Below, piece by piece: positions 11,846 through 22,961 of a stretch of 64,000 nucleotides of DNA. This DNA comes from Nageia nagi. Lineage: Eukaryota > Pinophyta. Location of the stretch: positions 208,320,001 through 208,384,000 of the forward strand of contig JBITNC010000001.1 in assembly GCA_050084985.1 (NCBI GenBank), read 5' to 3'. The notes under the pieces were generated by a model. The model saw only the letters and a list, made by a program, of their open reading frames with translations, had not been told where the DNA came from and searched no databases. Every line of letters begins with the position of its first letter. Position 1 is the first letter of the stretch. Position numbers and translations under genes: made by a program.

Positions 11846-12160
11846 TTATCCTTTAACATATTTTTGCTTTAACACATTAATATCAAATTCTTGCAATAAC
11901 ATTAGCCACTTTGCAAATCTATTGGATAAGTTTTGTTTAGCATCAAGATATTTTAAAGGATAAATAAGAATAACAACATATGTGATGTAATATAACAAGT
12001 AATACTTTAATTTTTTAGTGGTAAATGTCATAACAAAGCAAATCTTCTCCATAGGAGTGTACCTTATCTCATAATCAACCAATGTCTTTCTTAGATAATA
12101 GATAGCCCTTTCTTTGTTATTTTCAATTTTTTGACATAGCATGGTTCCTATGGCATACAA
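11846..12160 (-). pseudogene. T1 RNase H
   Basis: The open frame has AIYYLRKTLVDYEIRYTPME (the Y-L-S-K-x-L, Y-E-x-R-Y-T-P-x-E-K hallmark), then KLKYYLLYYITYVVI and RFAKWLMLLQEFDINVLKQK ending YVKG. This is the ordinary RNase H that follows RT in plant Ty3/Gypsy. The opening D-A-S segment is lost upstream, and stops lie on either side. Confidence 0.85.
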
Positions 12161-12280
12161 GGAGGCTGAAATATATAACTAAGTAGGTTGGGAAAAATCC
12201 ATGGGAACAAGGATAAAGGAATTAAGCAAATATTACTTGATATCTTCAAATTATTTTTGGCAATTCACATCCCATACAAA

Positions 12281-13220
12281 CTAGACATCCTTCTTAAGTA
12301 AGTGAGTGAATGGTCTACACTTATCCCCTAGTTGTGAGATGAATCTCCTAACTAAATTTATCTTTCCTTGAGGACTTTTAAGTTGTTTAAAGTTTCTAAG
12401 AGGAGGCATGTCAATAATGGATTTTAATTTCTTAGGATCTACTTCAATTCCTATATTTGAAACCATGAACCCTAACAATTTTTTACAAGTAACTCCAAAT
12501 GCACAATTTGAAGGTTTAAGTCTTAATTTGTACCTTTCTTGCTTAAAAGAGGCTAGGGATACTCCAATGTAAAGCAATCTCTCCTTATCTATAGTGCCAA
12601 TGTTAATATTTAGCAACTCTTCTTGTGGGAAGGTGAGATCCTTCTTTGTTGGTAATAATGATGGCAAATCCTCCATAGTAGGATCAACAATTGTAGCTTC
12701 TTCTAAGGGATGAACCTATAATACATCATGAAAATAGACCTCTTGACCAAAGTAAGCATACTCATAAAGCATATAAGAGGAATGATAGTTTTTATTGGAC
12801 TTGGAAAATTCTAAATGTGCCCCCAAGTATTCAAGCAAATCATCATTAGTATTAAAATAATCAAAGGAAAGAGGTAAGCTATGATCATTCTACATATCTT
12901 CATCAATTTCATCAGATAATTCTATCACATTAGATGTTTTAACAAACTATATGGAGCCCCATTTTTGTTTGACCTATCCATCACTACCTAGACCTATCTC
13001 AGTAAACTATGTTTTTGGAAAAATAGAAAAATTAGACATACCTTGGTCAATTTTACATAAACCTCTTCCCTTATACTTGTAATTATTAACCATATATTTT
13101 TGAACAAAAGTATAAGGAAAGGTTTTACCTAATTTAGAAGATTCAAATATATCATTTATAGATGATTGGTTCATCATTTAGATAGAATAAAGATATAAGG
13201 GTCACTAACATCATCATCTA
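12281..13220 (-). pseudogene. T1 protease-RT linker and RT with its core deleted
   Basis: The linker reads NTNDDLLEYLGAHLEFSKSN, then EELLNINIGTIDKERLLYIG (12840-12560). It then jumps straight to RYKLRLKPSNCAFGVTCKKL and LLGFMVSNIGIEVDPKK (12550-12440), which is the RT thumb/connection part. The roughly 200 residues between these segments, including the Y-x-D-D catalytic box, are missing at about 12545-12560 with the reading frame kept. The end reads RRFISQLGDKCRPFTHLLKK. So T1 could not have supplied its own RT after this deletion. Confidence 0.8.
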
Positions 13221-13227
13221 TATGGCA

Positions 13228-13968
13228 CTAACACCTTATATATAGAACAACACAATGTTGGTAGCCTAAAAAAATGAATATTTGAAGTTGTCCCAAGTCT
13301 TTAACGGACATAAATAAGTTTGTATCATCTATTTTGTAAGTGTCCATACCTATTTCTATGATTTGCACTTGTTTATCTTTATTTACCCCCAATGTGGGAT
13401 CATCCAAGGTTTCTATTTTGAAAAGTGGTGGAACCAAAGTCATCTCCTCAAAGTTAGTAGCATTATATAGTGAATAGAGATCATGATCAGCTAATATTGT
13501 ATGTAGTTCTTCTTGGAATTTAAATTTTAGTCTGCAATGTAATGTAGAAGTAATAGTTTCCATATCATGGATCTAAGGTCTTCCTAAAAGCTTGTTATAA
13601 GACAACTTGGAATCAACTACCTGAAACTTGGCTAGAATAGTTGTAACTCCTATGATAATCATGGTGGTAGCTATGCTTAGTGGTTTCTTAGAAATACTAT
13701 CATAGGCTCTAATTTTGAAAGTAGCTTCTTCTAATGGGGGAATGGTTACAACTTTTACTTGTAATTGAATCAAAAAATGGTTAGAACACACATTCATAGC
13801 TAAACCATTATCTATCATGGTCCTTTTGACTTCCCATTCATCTACCATAGGGGTGATATATAAAGCTACACACTCATCTAGTAGTTCTTGGTTGAGTATT
13901 TTAGATTTGTGAAAGGAGATAGTGTCACTTTCCCTAATGGTTTGGAGCTTCTCAAAAAATATAACCAT
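13228..13968 (-). pseudogene. T1 aspartic protease
   Basis: Minus-strand frames (13573-13968, then 13228-13563 after one stop) carry VKRTMIDNGLAMNVCS, the D-x-G active-site region with N in the middle, then TFKIRAYDSISKKPLSIATT and KFQVVDSKLSYNKLLGRP, the conserved L-L-G-R-P-W-I end. It cleaves the gag-pol polyprotein in the family. Only one stop separates the two frames, so this is among the best-kept parts of T1. Confidence 0.85.
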
Positions 13969-13984
13969 TAAAATGTTAGTAGGA

Positions 13985-15296
13985 ATAGTTTAATTCTTAA
14001 ATAAAGTATATAAAACATCCCTATGAGCTTGAGAAGTAGAAATTAGATCATACAATCCAATCTTAGCTGGTGCATTTTGTAATTGATCGATCATACTATA
14101 AACTTTAGGATAAGGCAGGACACTTACTTGTTCAATGGTAACTAGATTTGAAACAATATGTGAATATCCTCTTTGCAAGTTAGCACAAACCTTCTTGACT
14201 ACTGTGACCACATAGATGGCATCTCCTTATTTAGAAATATGTTCATCAATCTTATACCTTCTTTGTTCTATGAGGGTTATGATAGCTACTTCTAAGATTT
14301 TGCAAAAGTTTATAGCATGCCCTTTTCATTAATGATAAGCACAATATGCCACAAAGTGTCCCCAAGGGGTATCATCATAAACTTTTTCAAGTGCATGTAG
14401 GAGGCCTTTCTTCATTAAGTCCCTCAAAAGAATTCTTGGTGGAACTGGAAATGTGTAGTTGGTCTCTTTTGAGGAAGAAGATCCTTGTGCCTTTGGAGGA
14501 GTCTTGGATCTATTTGCCATATTAACTAGTTTCTCCTCTTTCTTGGCATATGATTTCCTATTATATTTAAAAAAATTGTTAGATGTATATTTAATATCTC
14601 TTATAGATAATAAAACTTTCTCTTTTTACACCAATTGTTGAACTAGAGTACTAAAACCAACATCCTTAGAACTAGGAGCATGCAATTGAAGTAGAGGAAT
14701 AATTGATTCATGAAATATGCCACAAATCTTAAATTCATCTAGTTTAACTTGAGTAGTTTACCATACCTTTTTGAATCATAAGACATACTTCTCTATGGTT
14801 TCATTGCTTACTTGATGAAGTGAACATAATTTCAATATATTACCTTATTATTTAATATTATGCTTGTATTTACCCATAAATATTCAAACTAAGGTTTTTA
14901 AGGAATCAATAGACTTACTAGGAAGAAATTAGAACCACTAAGTAGCATCACCTTTCAAACTCCTTGGGAAGAATTTAGCCATTAACCTCTCATCCAAACC
15001 TAGTTTCAATAAGCACTCCTCCTAAAAGTTAATGAGACGTTGCTTGGGATCCTATTCACCATTGAACATCTCAATCTTGGGGGTCTTGTTATTAGGTGGT
15101 AGGGGAAAATTATGGATTTCATTTATCAAGGGTCAATTGAAAATGCCATCATAGTCATTAGGATTGGATGGTGAGGTATTAGATGAACCTACTAGATTAG
15201 TCAAGTTGGAACTTGGATTGTTGTTCACAACAATATCCCTTTACAAATATAAAATATTCATATTCAAAGTGTGAAGTGTGGCTATGAGTTGATCCA
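13985..15296 (-). pseudogene. T1 gag
   Basis: ATG at 15296 (MDQLIATLHTLNMNILYL). The middle has IEMFNGE, EECLLKLGLDERLMAKFFPR-SLKG and a C-terminal zinc-knuckle-like YCAYH-stop-stop-KGHAINFC (near 14345-14300), the C-x-x-(Y/H)H, G-H-x-x-x-x-C pattern of Tat gag. Around eight stops interrupt a single main frame. Gag packages the element RNA into virus-like particles. Confidence 0.8.
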
Positions 15297-15402
15297 TCTT
15301 AATGTCATTGCATCCTAAAGATAGAAATATATGGTACTGGTAGCTTGATCCTAATAAGAAGGTTTAGCTTGATCTCACCTCTAGCGCAAGATAAATCAAG
15401 TA

Positions 15403-15418
15403 ATTGGGTTCACCAAAA
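15403..15418 (-). promoter_or_regulatory. T1 primer binding site
   Basis: Right after the 5' LTR the minus strand reads TTTTGGTGAACCCAATT. TGGTGAACCC (15415-15406) fits a primer site for the 3' CCA end of a tRNA; I could not name the tRNA. Confidence 0.6.
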
Positions 15419-16070
15419 TGTAGTAGCTAAATAATTCAATTAATGTAAATGGGATTGATTAATGCACTATTTCTCTACTTTATAAATATTGATGCATATA
15501 TCAAAAATATGATAATAACATGTTGCAAGAATGTAGTAGTGTTTACTTAGATTCTATATTCATTCTGTTAATCATAAAATGCATAAAATATGGAGCATAC
15601 ATTCATGAAAAAGTACATTATGTAAAATTAAAAATGCAAATAAGAATGTATTGGTGAGCAAATTAACAAATAATCAAATTGTGAATATACATGAGAACTT
15701 ACAACATTATAGAATATACATGAGAACTTACAACATTATGAATATACATGAGAACTTACAACATTATCTATATATTATTGATAAAGTAAGTTACAATCCT
15801 TCAAATGATATTTTATTGATAATCCTTGTATTATCTTGAAGTGATTATTTTCCCATGATTCACTCATGATCTATAGGTCATCAAATGATGCCTTTCTATA
15901 TTGTACAAGTTTACATGACTTTGATATTTTGATCCCTTGTATAATCCATAAGGGTCAAATACATGGCATACACCTCTTTTATACATTTTTAATCCCTTTT
16001 TACATAATAATATATTAAGGGATTAAAATGATTTATTAAATACATAAAGGTTCATTTTGAGGCATCTACA
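15419..16070 (-). repeat. T1 5' LTR
   Basis: 652 bp, plus-strand ends TGTAGTAGCTAAAT and GGCATCTACA, followed directly by the CTTGT duplication. Pairs with 7739-8342. Confidence 0.9.
15683..15767. repeat. 28-bp perfect triplication in T1 5' LTR
   Basis: Three exact units start at 15683, 15712 and 15740, each GAATATACATGAGAACTTAC plus eight bases, with one extra A after the first. The 3' LTR has one diverged copy, so the array arose after insertion and accounts for most of the 48-bp length difference between the LTRs. Confidence 0.9.
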
Positions 16071-16075
16071 CTTGT

Positions 16076-16822
16076 CATGACGACCAAGTTTATTTTCACA
16101 AAATGTGAAGACCAAATTCACTATGGACATCAGCATCCATGCTAATGTTAGCACTCATGGGCCACCAATTCCTTTGCTATAATTCCTTAGCATTCACTAC
16201 CTTACCTTGAAAATAATGAATCCTCCAACTAAATATGGTTTAAAAATTAATATAGTACTAACAAATATTGTTGAATAAGGTTTTTACTAGAATGAATGAA
16301 CATACAATCAAAGCATAATGCATTTACCACACATTCATTCTTGGACACAACCCATTCACTATATAATTAGGCACTCTATCAGAACTTATTAGGTATAAAA
16401 TAATATTTTTTATATTCATATATCATGCTATATATTGTAGTTTCAACACATAAGCATCCAATGCTCATTTGCTAGTTCTAGTGATGAAACTAGCATGGAT
16501 GCTAGGATAGCATGGATAATTAGGAAATATTAAAACCAATCATCATGGAATCACCTTTGTTGTTTGGGTATCAACTAACCATTACTTTTGAATCACATAT
16601 AAGAATGGGGCATGTACCTTATGATGATGGTAGCATATCATGTCAATATCTAAAAATGGGGCATGTACCTCATGATGATGAATGACATATTATATAAAAT
16701 GGTTATGAAATATTCAAACTAACTATGTCTTCAAGTCACCTTTGTTGGTTGGGTCTCAACTAACCATCATCATATTATTCTTTCTAAGTCATGTGTTGCA
16801 TCTAGGAATGGGTTATGTATAC
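16076..16822. other. C1 internal noncoding region with minisatellite words
   Basis: Continues C1 after T1 and aligns with about 27640-28630 of C2, for example ATTAATATAGTACTAACAAA against CTAATATATTACTAACAAAT. It has fewer copies of the two C minisatellite words: CACCTTTGTT(G)GTTGGGT near 16552 and 16738, and GGGGCATGTACCT near 16605 and 16648. Confidence 0.6.
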
Positions 16823-17465
16823 CTCATGATGATATTTTTTATTTTATTAATGGGATAATTTTGTATTAATAAAAAAAAATGAAGTTTAAAAAGATCTTTA
16901 CTAATCTTTACAATAATAGTTTTCCAAAAATGTCTAATATAACCCTATAACACTATTACTATAATCTTTTGGGATTATAAAATAGATCTAATATTACTAA
17001 AAAAATATCATCTTATATATAACATCCATAAATTCTTTAGATAGAACAAATTTAACAAAATGGACTATATCCATAACAACTACATAAAACAAACTTATAA
17101 AATATATTCATGCACACCATTTTAACTCTAAACAAAAGACATCATACTAAAAACCATAGTTTCTTTCCACTCCATCTAGCAATAATGAGAAACATCTAGA
17201 GATTACATTCCCCTTCTACTCCATAGTAATGAACTATAGATTATCAAAGTTAAATTTGTAGAGGTTAACATATATTTTCCTAAGCATTATTTTCTTGAAG
17301 CTAAGACTTTTCCCTACATATTCATATTTGGCACTTCTTGTCCCGTTCCTTTGTATTTCCTTGTTTAGAATTTCATTATGGATTTTGGAGCTAAAAGATC
17401 TTCTAAACTAGATCAAATATTCTTACTTAGCTCCTTTTGGTTCATCAGATATTACTTTTATATTA

Positions 17466-17812
17466 TGCTCTCCCTCTTACATTTCCTTAGCATAAAATCA
17501 CAATAGAAAGAGCTCAACATGTTGAATAAGAGATAAAATCTATAATAAGCCACTTCAAGGGGGCAACCTCCTTTGTAATAAGCCACTTCGAGGGGGAAAC
17601 CTCCTTTACATCACATTAATTACTCAACAATAGATGATACAAATGATAATACCTCCTTAGTATATATAGGAGTCCAAGGGGTGCCACTACAATGAAAGGA
17701 CACTAGCCAACATAACAATAATAATGTAAGGGAATAATAATAACCATAGTAGAATTCTATGGGACACATAATAACAATATATGGGTTACATGAGTAGTAT
17801 AGGGACCTAACA
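17466..17812 (-). repeat. D 3' LTR
   Basis: 347 bp; ends GGGACCTAACA, matching 20273. The first 25 bases differ from the other LTR, so the left edge is approximate. It contains a tandem pair of about 34 bp at 17543-17607, each with AAGCCACTTC(A/G)AGGGGG and AACCTCCTTT. Confidence 0.8.
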
Positions 17813-17826
17813 TGCCCCTATCCTTC
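17813..17826 (-). promoter_or_regulatory. D polypurine tract
   Basis: Minus strand GAAGGATAGGGGCA directly before the 3' LTR start TGTTAGGTCCC. Confidence 0.75.
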
Positions 17827-17840
17827 AAAAAATGTTGTCC

Positions 17841-18755
17841 TCAACATTTTAGTAGTTCTGGATGCTTCTGTAGAAATTTCTCATCTTCCCATGCGGAATA
17901 TTCAGCCATTGCCATATTTTTACTTTCAACCTTCCTTTCCATCCTAAAAGCCATCTCTAAGGATGTTGGTTCAAATAGATGCACCTCATGTTGAATGTTA
18001 TCCTTTAAGATTCCCATAAAGAGATCCAATAATCTATCATCTGGCATGTCATTCACTTTAAGACTCAACTTTTGAAATTGTTGAATGTGCTCCATCACTA
18101 AACCTTTTTGCCTTAGATTTGTCAATTGAGTAAAGAAGGAATTATTCTTAACATCCTCATGGTAGGCTATCAGTTCCTCTATAAAAATGGACCAAGATAT
18201 AATAGAACCCTTTTTACTTTCACAAAGCCATTGGTACCATACAACCTACTCAGGCTCTAGATACAAGGATGCAATAGTTACTTTTTATGATGTTGGTACT
18301 TGGTGTAGATCAAAAAAGTGCTCCATTTGAAATATCCAAGTGATGGGGTCCCTTCCATTAAACTTCCTCATGTTGATCTTAGGGATTTGTATTCCCCTTA
18401 AGAACCATGCTTGATTACTTCCATTAGTAGAAGCATATCCTCCTAAAATAGGCTTATTAATGAAGGCTTTATCTCCTTGAACAATATCATTATTTTCCTG
18501 ATAACCTTGGGCCATATCAACATCTTTAATAATCTTTTCCTTTGGGTTTTGTATGAGTTGAAAAATGTTTTCCATATTTTGATCCATTTTAGTGACCAAA
18601 TATTCCTTCAAACTAATTAAATAAATTTATCTTACCATATATTTTGTCAAATCCCTTTTTAATTCCTCCATATCACCCTTTTTTACACATCCTTTAACCA
18701 ATTCTTCCACTTGGGATATTCGAAAGAATATGTCTTCACTTTTTGCTATAGTCAT
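17841..18755 (-). pseudogene. D gag joined to the last residues of pol
   Basis: The frame starts at ATG 18755 (MTIAKSEDIFFRISQVEELV) and ends at 17841, with three stops near 18635, 18284 and 18250. The matrix/capsid part has KINMRKFNGRDPITWIFQME and then FFDLHQVP, VVWYQWL and LTNLRQKGLVMEHIQQFQKL, typical of plant Ty3/Gypsy gag (K-F-x-G-x-D-P-x-x-W). After KNMAMAEYS it continues AWEDEKFLQKHPELLK, which resembles the A-T-W-E-D-x-x-F-L end of integrase polyproteins rather than a zinc knuckle. So pol was removed by one in-frame deletion that fused gag to the pol tail. Zinc knuckle not seen. Confidence 0.75.
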
Positions 18756-18889
18756 GGCTGAACCCTCTAGAGGTCTAGTTGGTGTAGCAATTTTTTATAG
18801 TGGCATTTTGACTAAGTATTATTATGGATTAGGAATTTCGTGGATGGTCAAAAGGTTAACTTGGTTGGTTTTGGGATTCTAGGGAGTCT

Positions 18890-19110
18890 CCCTATATACA
18901 TAAGGTATGTGGGAGCCCAAATCTATGCTAGTGCTATCTAATGCACAACCGTTCAAAAAGGGCTCTTGCTAATATACTCATGGTATGTGAGGGAATCCTA
19001 AAGGACCTCTCTATATACCATGTATGTGCATGAGCATGATGGTATCTCTATATACTCAAGGTATGTGAGAGAATCCAACAGTGGCCTAAGTGATATACTA
19101 TGAGTACGTT
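18890..19110. repeat. Irregular repeat in D leader
   Basis: Variants of CTATATAC(T)CA(T/A)GGTATGTG recur near 18893, 18972, 19008 and 19051, with a weaker one near 19092. They lie in the 18756-19884 leader between primer site and gag, which has no gene. Confidence 0.6.
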
Positions 19111-19884
19111 GTAGGAGACCACAATTCCCTAGAATGCAGTGCTGGCAAAGTAATGATAGATCCTATGTTTAAAGATACTAGAACACATCTATACCTACAA
19201 GAATATCCTCTTTATTCTCTTTCCAATAGCTTATGAATCACCCCAAATAGACCTTCCAATGAAAATATATGCAATTTTTTTAAAAAAAAAAAATAAATTG
19301 TACCTTTTTAAATCATGATTTGGAGACTGTTCTATTATTTGACCTTCCAACTAATGTAAATCTGAAATTTCAGCCCTTTAGAGTCTAAAATTTCTACCTA
19401 TGGTAGCCTTATATGTATTATTTTCAATTCCATATATTTCATCAAATTATAATAGTCCAAGAGGAAATGGCTGCAACTTTCCAAAATGTGCTGATTTTTG
19501 GATTTTTTAGAAGAGTGAACTTGTACGAAGTTCCTTGTGTCACCTATTTATTCCTAGACCTTGAAAATTGTAATAGATAAAATTTAGTATGTACCCTAAC
19601 CAATACAATAGGTTTCACCTATTTTGGAGTTGTAAAACTTCTGATATATACTTTTTATCTAGAACACCTATTTCATACCTACTTTTGAGACTAGTCACAA
19701 ACCTTAACATCCCCTGAGTGTAACTTGAAAATTATAGTGAATTAGGAGCTGAAATTTTAAATAAAACTTTTTTAGTATGTATTATAATACCCCAATAAAT
19801 TTTAGAATCTAAATCCTCATGAAAAACAATTGGTAGTGAAAATTCCATGATGACTAGTTTTGAGCTATGAAACCCTAGAATCAT

Positions 19885-19898
19885 CTGCTCTGGTACCA
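19885..19898 (-). promoter_or_regulatory. D primer binding site, initiator-Met type
   Basis: Minus strand TGGTACCAGAGCAG starts two bases after the 5' LTR. It differs by one base from TGGTATCAGAGC, the common plant site for initiator tRNA-Met. Confidence 0.85.
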
Positions 19899-19900
19899 AA

Positions 19901-20273
19901 TGTTATGAACAAAGTTCCCAAAATAGCATAAAATCACAATATAAAGAGCTCAAAATGTTGAATAAGAGATAAAATATGTAATAAGACACTTCAAGGGGGC
20001 AACCTCCTTTGTAATAAGCCACTTATAGGGGGCAACCTCCTTTACATCACATCAATTACTCAACAATAGACAATACAAATGATAATACCTCCTTAGTATA
20101 TATAGGAGTCCAAGGGGTGCCACTATAATGAAAGGACACTAGCCAACATAACAATAATAATGTATGGTTTACATAACAATAATAATGTAAGGGAATAATA
20201 ATAATGATAGTGGACTTCTATGGGACACATAATAACAATATATGGGTTACATGAGTAGTATAGGGACCTAACA
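19901..20273 (-). repeat. D 5' LTR
   Basis: 373 bp, TGTTATGAAC to GGGACCTAACA. Carries the same tandem AAGCCACTT pair as the 3' LTR plus a short internal duplication near 20163-20190 (TTACATAACAATAATAATGTA). Confidence 0.85.
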
Positions 20274-20278
20274 CATTA

Positions 20279-21630
20279 GGAGCTAGATTAGATAGCTTCT
20301 TATCAGATCCAATTCTTTGATTAGTACTTATTGATGGTTCCCCCACTTCTATATTCTATTTTGGCTCAAAAGCCTAACCACCCCCTATGAATTTTACCTT
20401 AGGAAATTCTTAGGTGGAAGAGTAATTTCCCTCTCATAGACTATCCTAACTACAACATAATGCAAGGGCATTGAATCCCTATTCTTTTTCACTTTTTCAA
20501 TCAAAAGAAATAGGGAATTAAAGATAAAAAAATGGGAAAATCATCTTATCCATCTCTAGGAAAATGAAGTGGTTGAGCATGAAGAAGTGGGATTGTTATA
20601 TAATTTTTTATCTTCCCTCAAGATTCATGTACTTGATTAGAATAAAAGTGACACCATCCCATGACTTGGGGATAGATTCCCTAACCACCCCTATTTGATA
20701 CTTCTTTAAATCCTTCATCTTTAACACTTTTTTCAAAAATTTATTCCTAGAATTCAATTTGTTGGGTTTCCCTTATCTTAAAACCTAAATTTTATTAATT
20801 GAAATAATAAATTCCTCCATAATTATCTTTAGGTTAAATATTAAACTCCTACCATTAACTCTACAACATCCATTCTCCCATGAGCTAGTCACCTCCATTG
20901 ATAACTGATCATTGTGGCCCTTGCATGTATAAATTAATTTATCTAATACCCCTTGAAAATTTATATTCCATACCATCCCATTTCATATTATCTCATTAAG
21001 AGAGGTAAAATACACCCTAACTAAATTCCCTCTTATGTTCTCAACCACATCCATCACCTACAACACTTATTACTTTGTAATTTATTGAACACCTTTAGCT
21101 CCCTATAGCTCTCAATGAATATTGAGTATTTTAGGAAGAATTAAATATTGCATTATCAATTCTAATGTACCATCTATACTACCTTAATGTAGCATCATTA
21201 TACAAAAAATGGATATCTCTTCAACTTGGCCACCTTGAAGTCCTCCCCTGTAAGATAGGGTGCTCAAGTCACACTAGCTCATGAAAATAATAATAAATCA
21301 CATTTGGAATTGATTAGCATATGTTTCAAAAACAATAAAGAATTTGTGATATGAATTTACCTTTTTTTATAAAATAGGAGAAATAAATTCTAAAATACTC
21401 CACAAGACTAAGTAGCGCCTAAAATATCCCACCTTCATCATTGAGTCAACTACATCATCACTTAATCAGAGAGACCATTCAAAATCATCATGGTTTCTAA
21501 GCCACCACATGTACCCATAGTACAATCAATTAATATAATAATTTGAAATTTCTAACAAGCTAGAGAGGCTTATATATAAGGAGACAAATTTTTATAAGAA
21601 ACCTTCATATCCTCCCCATCCTCCACCCTG
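20279..21630 (-). pseudogene. Family U N-terminal domain, decayed
   Basis: The minus strand carries an open stretch at 20976-20785 (MVWNINFQGVLDKLIY, then LSMEVTSSWENGCC). After stops it continues with RESIPKSWDGVTFILIKYMN-LEGRKNYITI (about 20690-20590). The same pattern (LSMEV, GIDRDNLPKSWNHVSMWVMK, Y-x-x-L-x-GRY) occurs at 58250-58520 on the plus strand, so both are copies of one domain. I do not recognise it with confidence; it recalls large plant repeat proteins annotated only as putative transposon proteins. Upstream, at about 21240, a CTTACAG could be a splice acceptor. The left part (16837-17460) has no clear frame. Confidence 0.45.
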
Positions 21631-21644
21631 CTCATGATGATGTT

Positions 21645-22136
21645 AACATATATGGTTCTAATTTTATGTGTTCCATCTAAGAATAGGGCATGTACCTTAT
21701 GATGATGTGGATACACATTTTATCATAATTTATTAGGTATGCATATAAAAATGAAACATTGAGTATTCATGTATTTAGTATTCTCAAGATGATGTATGCA
21801 TATTATATTTATTTCATCCTTGCTCCAGTATTTCTATATCATTTGATGAAATGTTATGATACTTATTATGATTGATGTATCTTTTATGAGTTAATAATCA
21901 CATATGTTCTTGGAAGTGGGTGCCTCTTATTTTAAGGTTTAATTCTTTACTCTTGGTTGATTCTACTACATTTAAGCCATTACATTTTGAAACCAAGGCA
22001 TAGAGGGGGAAATATACATCATCAAATCCTTAATGACCTAGATAGCTAAACCAAGGAAGTATCAAATTTTTCTTCTCTTTACTTTTACTCCTTTTTCAAG
22101 CATAATATCATTTCAAGATTAAATTTAATTATAATT
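21645..22136. other. C1 internal noncoding region before its 3' LTR
   Basis: Aligns with about 28640-29215 of C2 (shared TCTTTTATGAGTTAATAATCA and GAAGTATCAAATTTTTCTTC blocks). No frame supported. Confidence 0.65.
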
Positions 22137-22151
22137 ATAAGTGGGGGCATC
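22137..22151 (+). promoter_or_regulatory. C1 polypurine tract
   Basis: TATAAGTGGGGGCATC lies directly before the LTR start TGTTGACACC. This sets the C elements on the plus strand. Confidence 0.7.
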
Positions 22152-22961
22152 TGTTGACACCTAAAATTTATCCCCTCAATACGCTCCCACTTAGATGCAA
22201 CTTTACATATGCATCTTAATCATATTTTAGTCATATTTTACCTTATAATCACATATTTCTCAAGTTGTATTCTTATGTTTTATTTTACATACATTGGGAT
22301 GGATTTAACCAATATTCAAGGGGTAAAAGGGAGATATCATTCATGATATAAATGTAAGTATTTCTAACTTGGTAAAAGCATATCAAGATTATATATTGAT
22401 AGCTAGTACCCTACTCTTGGGTGTTTCTAAATGTTGCTTATTAAGATTAGAATCTTGTAATCACTTAAGCAAATATTTATCATCCATATTCAAGATCATA
22501 TTCTTGCTTTTACTTATCATCATCTTTGTTATCATCGACCCTTATTGGTGGATGTCATCATATCAAAAAACCAACACCCATGCTGAAGTGTGCACCCAAT
22601 TGATTTTATAAATCCTAGTGCCTATACTAAGATTATTTTTGCATTTGGCCCTAAGGTTTTCATAGCAAGGTCAATACTCTTTGACAAGATTTTCAAACAT
22701 ATTTTTAACCTTAACATATGTAAGTAGACATAGGTATTTATCTTACACTTGATTTCTTTCTCTTTAGTGCATGCATTCATTTTACATCTTGATATCAATA
22801 TAGTTCATCAATCTATTACTACACTATTATACTTCTATCATATTCCCTTATTCATGCATGTTTATTTGATTTAATTAGCTTGGATAATTCATATTTAAAT
22901 GTTTATGTTTATTTAGTTCATTTAAGATAAAACCCTAGGTGTACCAAAACATATATCAACA
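22152..22961 (+). repeat. C LTR shared by C1 and C2
   Basis: 810 bp with inverted ends TGTTGA and TCAACA. It follows the C1 polypurine tract and precedes C2 gag, so it serves as 3' LTR of C1 and 5' LTR of C2. Its partner is 29231-34086, about 800 bp once B is removed. No good primer site (TGG start) is visible after 22961. Confidence 0.85.

Larger units (their letters stand above)
7734..16075 (-). mobile_element. T1: Tat-like Ty3/Gypsy LTR retrotransposon with target duplication
   Basis: The element runs 7739-16070 on the minus strand and is flanked by identical CTTGT at 7734-7738 and 16071-16075. The order on the minus strand is 5' LTR, primer site, gag, protease, RT remnant, RNase H, a second archaeal-type RNase H, integrase, a long noncoding stretch with 193-bp tandem repeats and an antisense ORF, polypurine tract, and 3' LTR. 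A second RNase H and a repeat-bearing region with antisense ORF before the 3' LTR are known features of the Tat branch of Ty3/Gypsy. It is dead: stops throughout, the RT core missing, and the integrase split by an inverted insertion. It landed inside element C1, which continues at 16076. Confidence 0.9.
17461..20278 (-). mobile_element. D: short gag-only Ty3/Gypsy derivative
   Basis: LTRs 17466-17812 and 19901-20273 enclose only about 2.1 kb: primer site, a 1.1-kb leader, gag, and the polypurine tract. Flanks TATTA (17461-17465) and CATTA (20274-20278) match at four of five bases. No protease, RT, RNase H or integrase is present, so mobility depended on another element. Confidence 0.85.
16823..21644 (-). 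mobile_element. Family U insertion into C1 with 14-bp target duplication
   Basis: CTCATGATGATATT (16823-16836) and CTCATGATGATGTT (21631-21644) flank the insert. In the second C copy (28640-28660) the corresponding site is a single ACCTCATGATGATGTTGG, which shows the duplication is real. The left end begins with a T-rich run, ATTTTTTATTTTATT, as expected for the poly(A) end of a minus-strand insert made by target-primed reverse transcription. Without element D inside it, the insert is about 2 kb. Confidence 0.65.

Noticed and set aside
14459-14641. 60-residue plus-strand frame
   Set aside because: Antisense of T1 gag.
17541-17612. Tandem pair with CCTCC/GGGGG as a CRISPR-like or riboswitch structure
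   Set aside because: Only two units, inside both LTRs of D; ordinary LTR-internal duplication.
22369-22611. 80-residue frame in the C LTR
   Set aside because: Broken in the partner LTR at 29450-29690 and lies wholly in LTR sequence.
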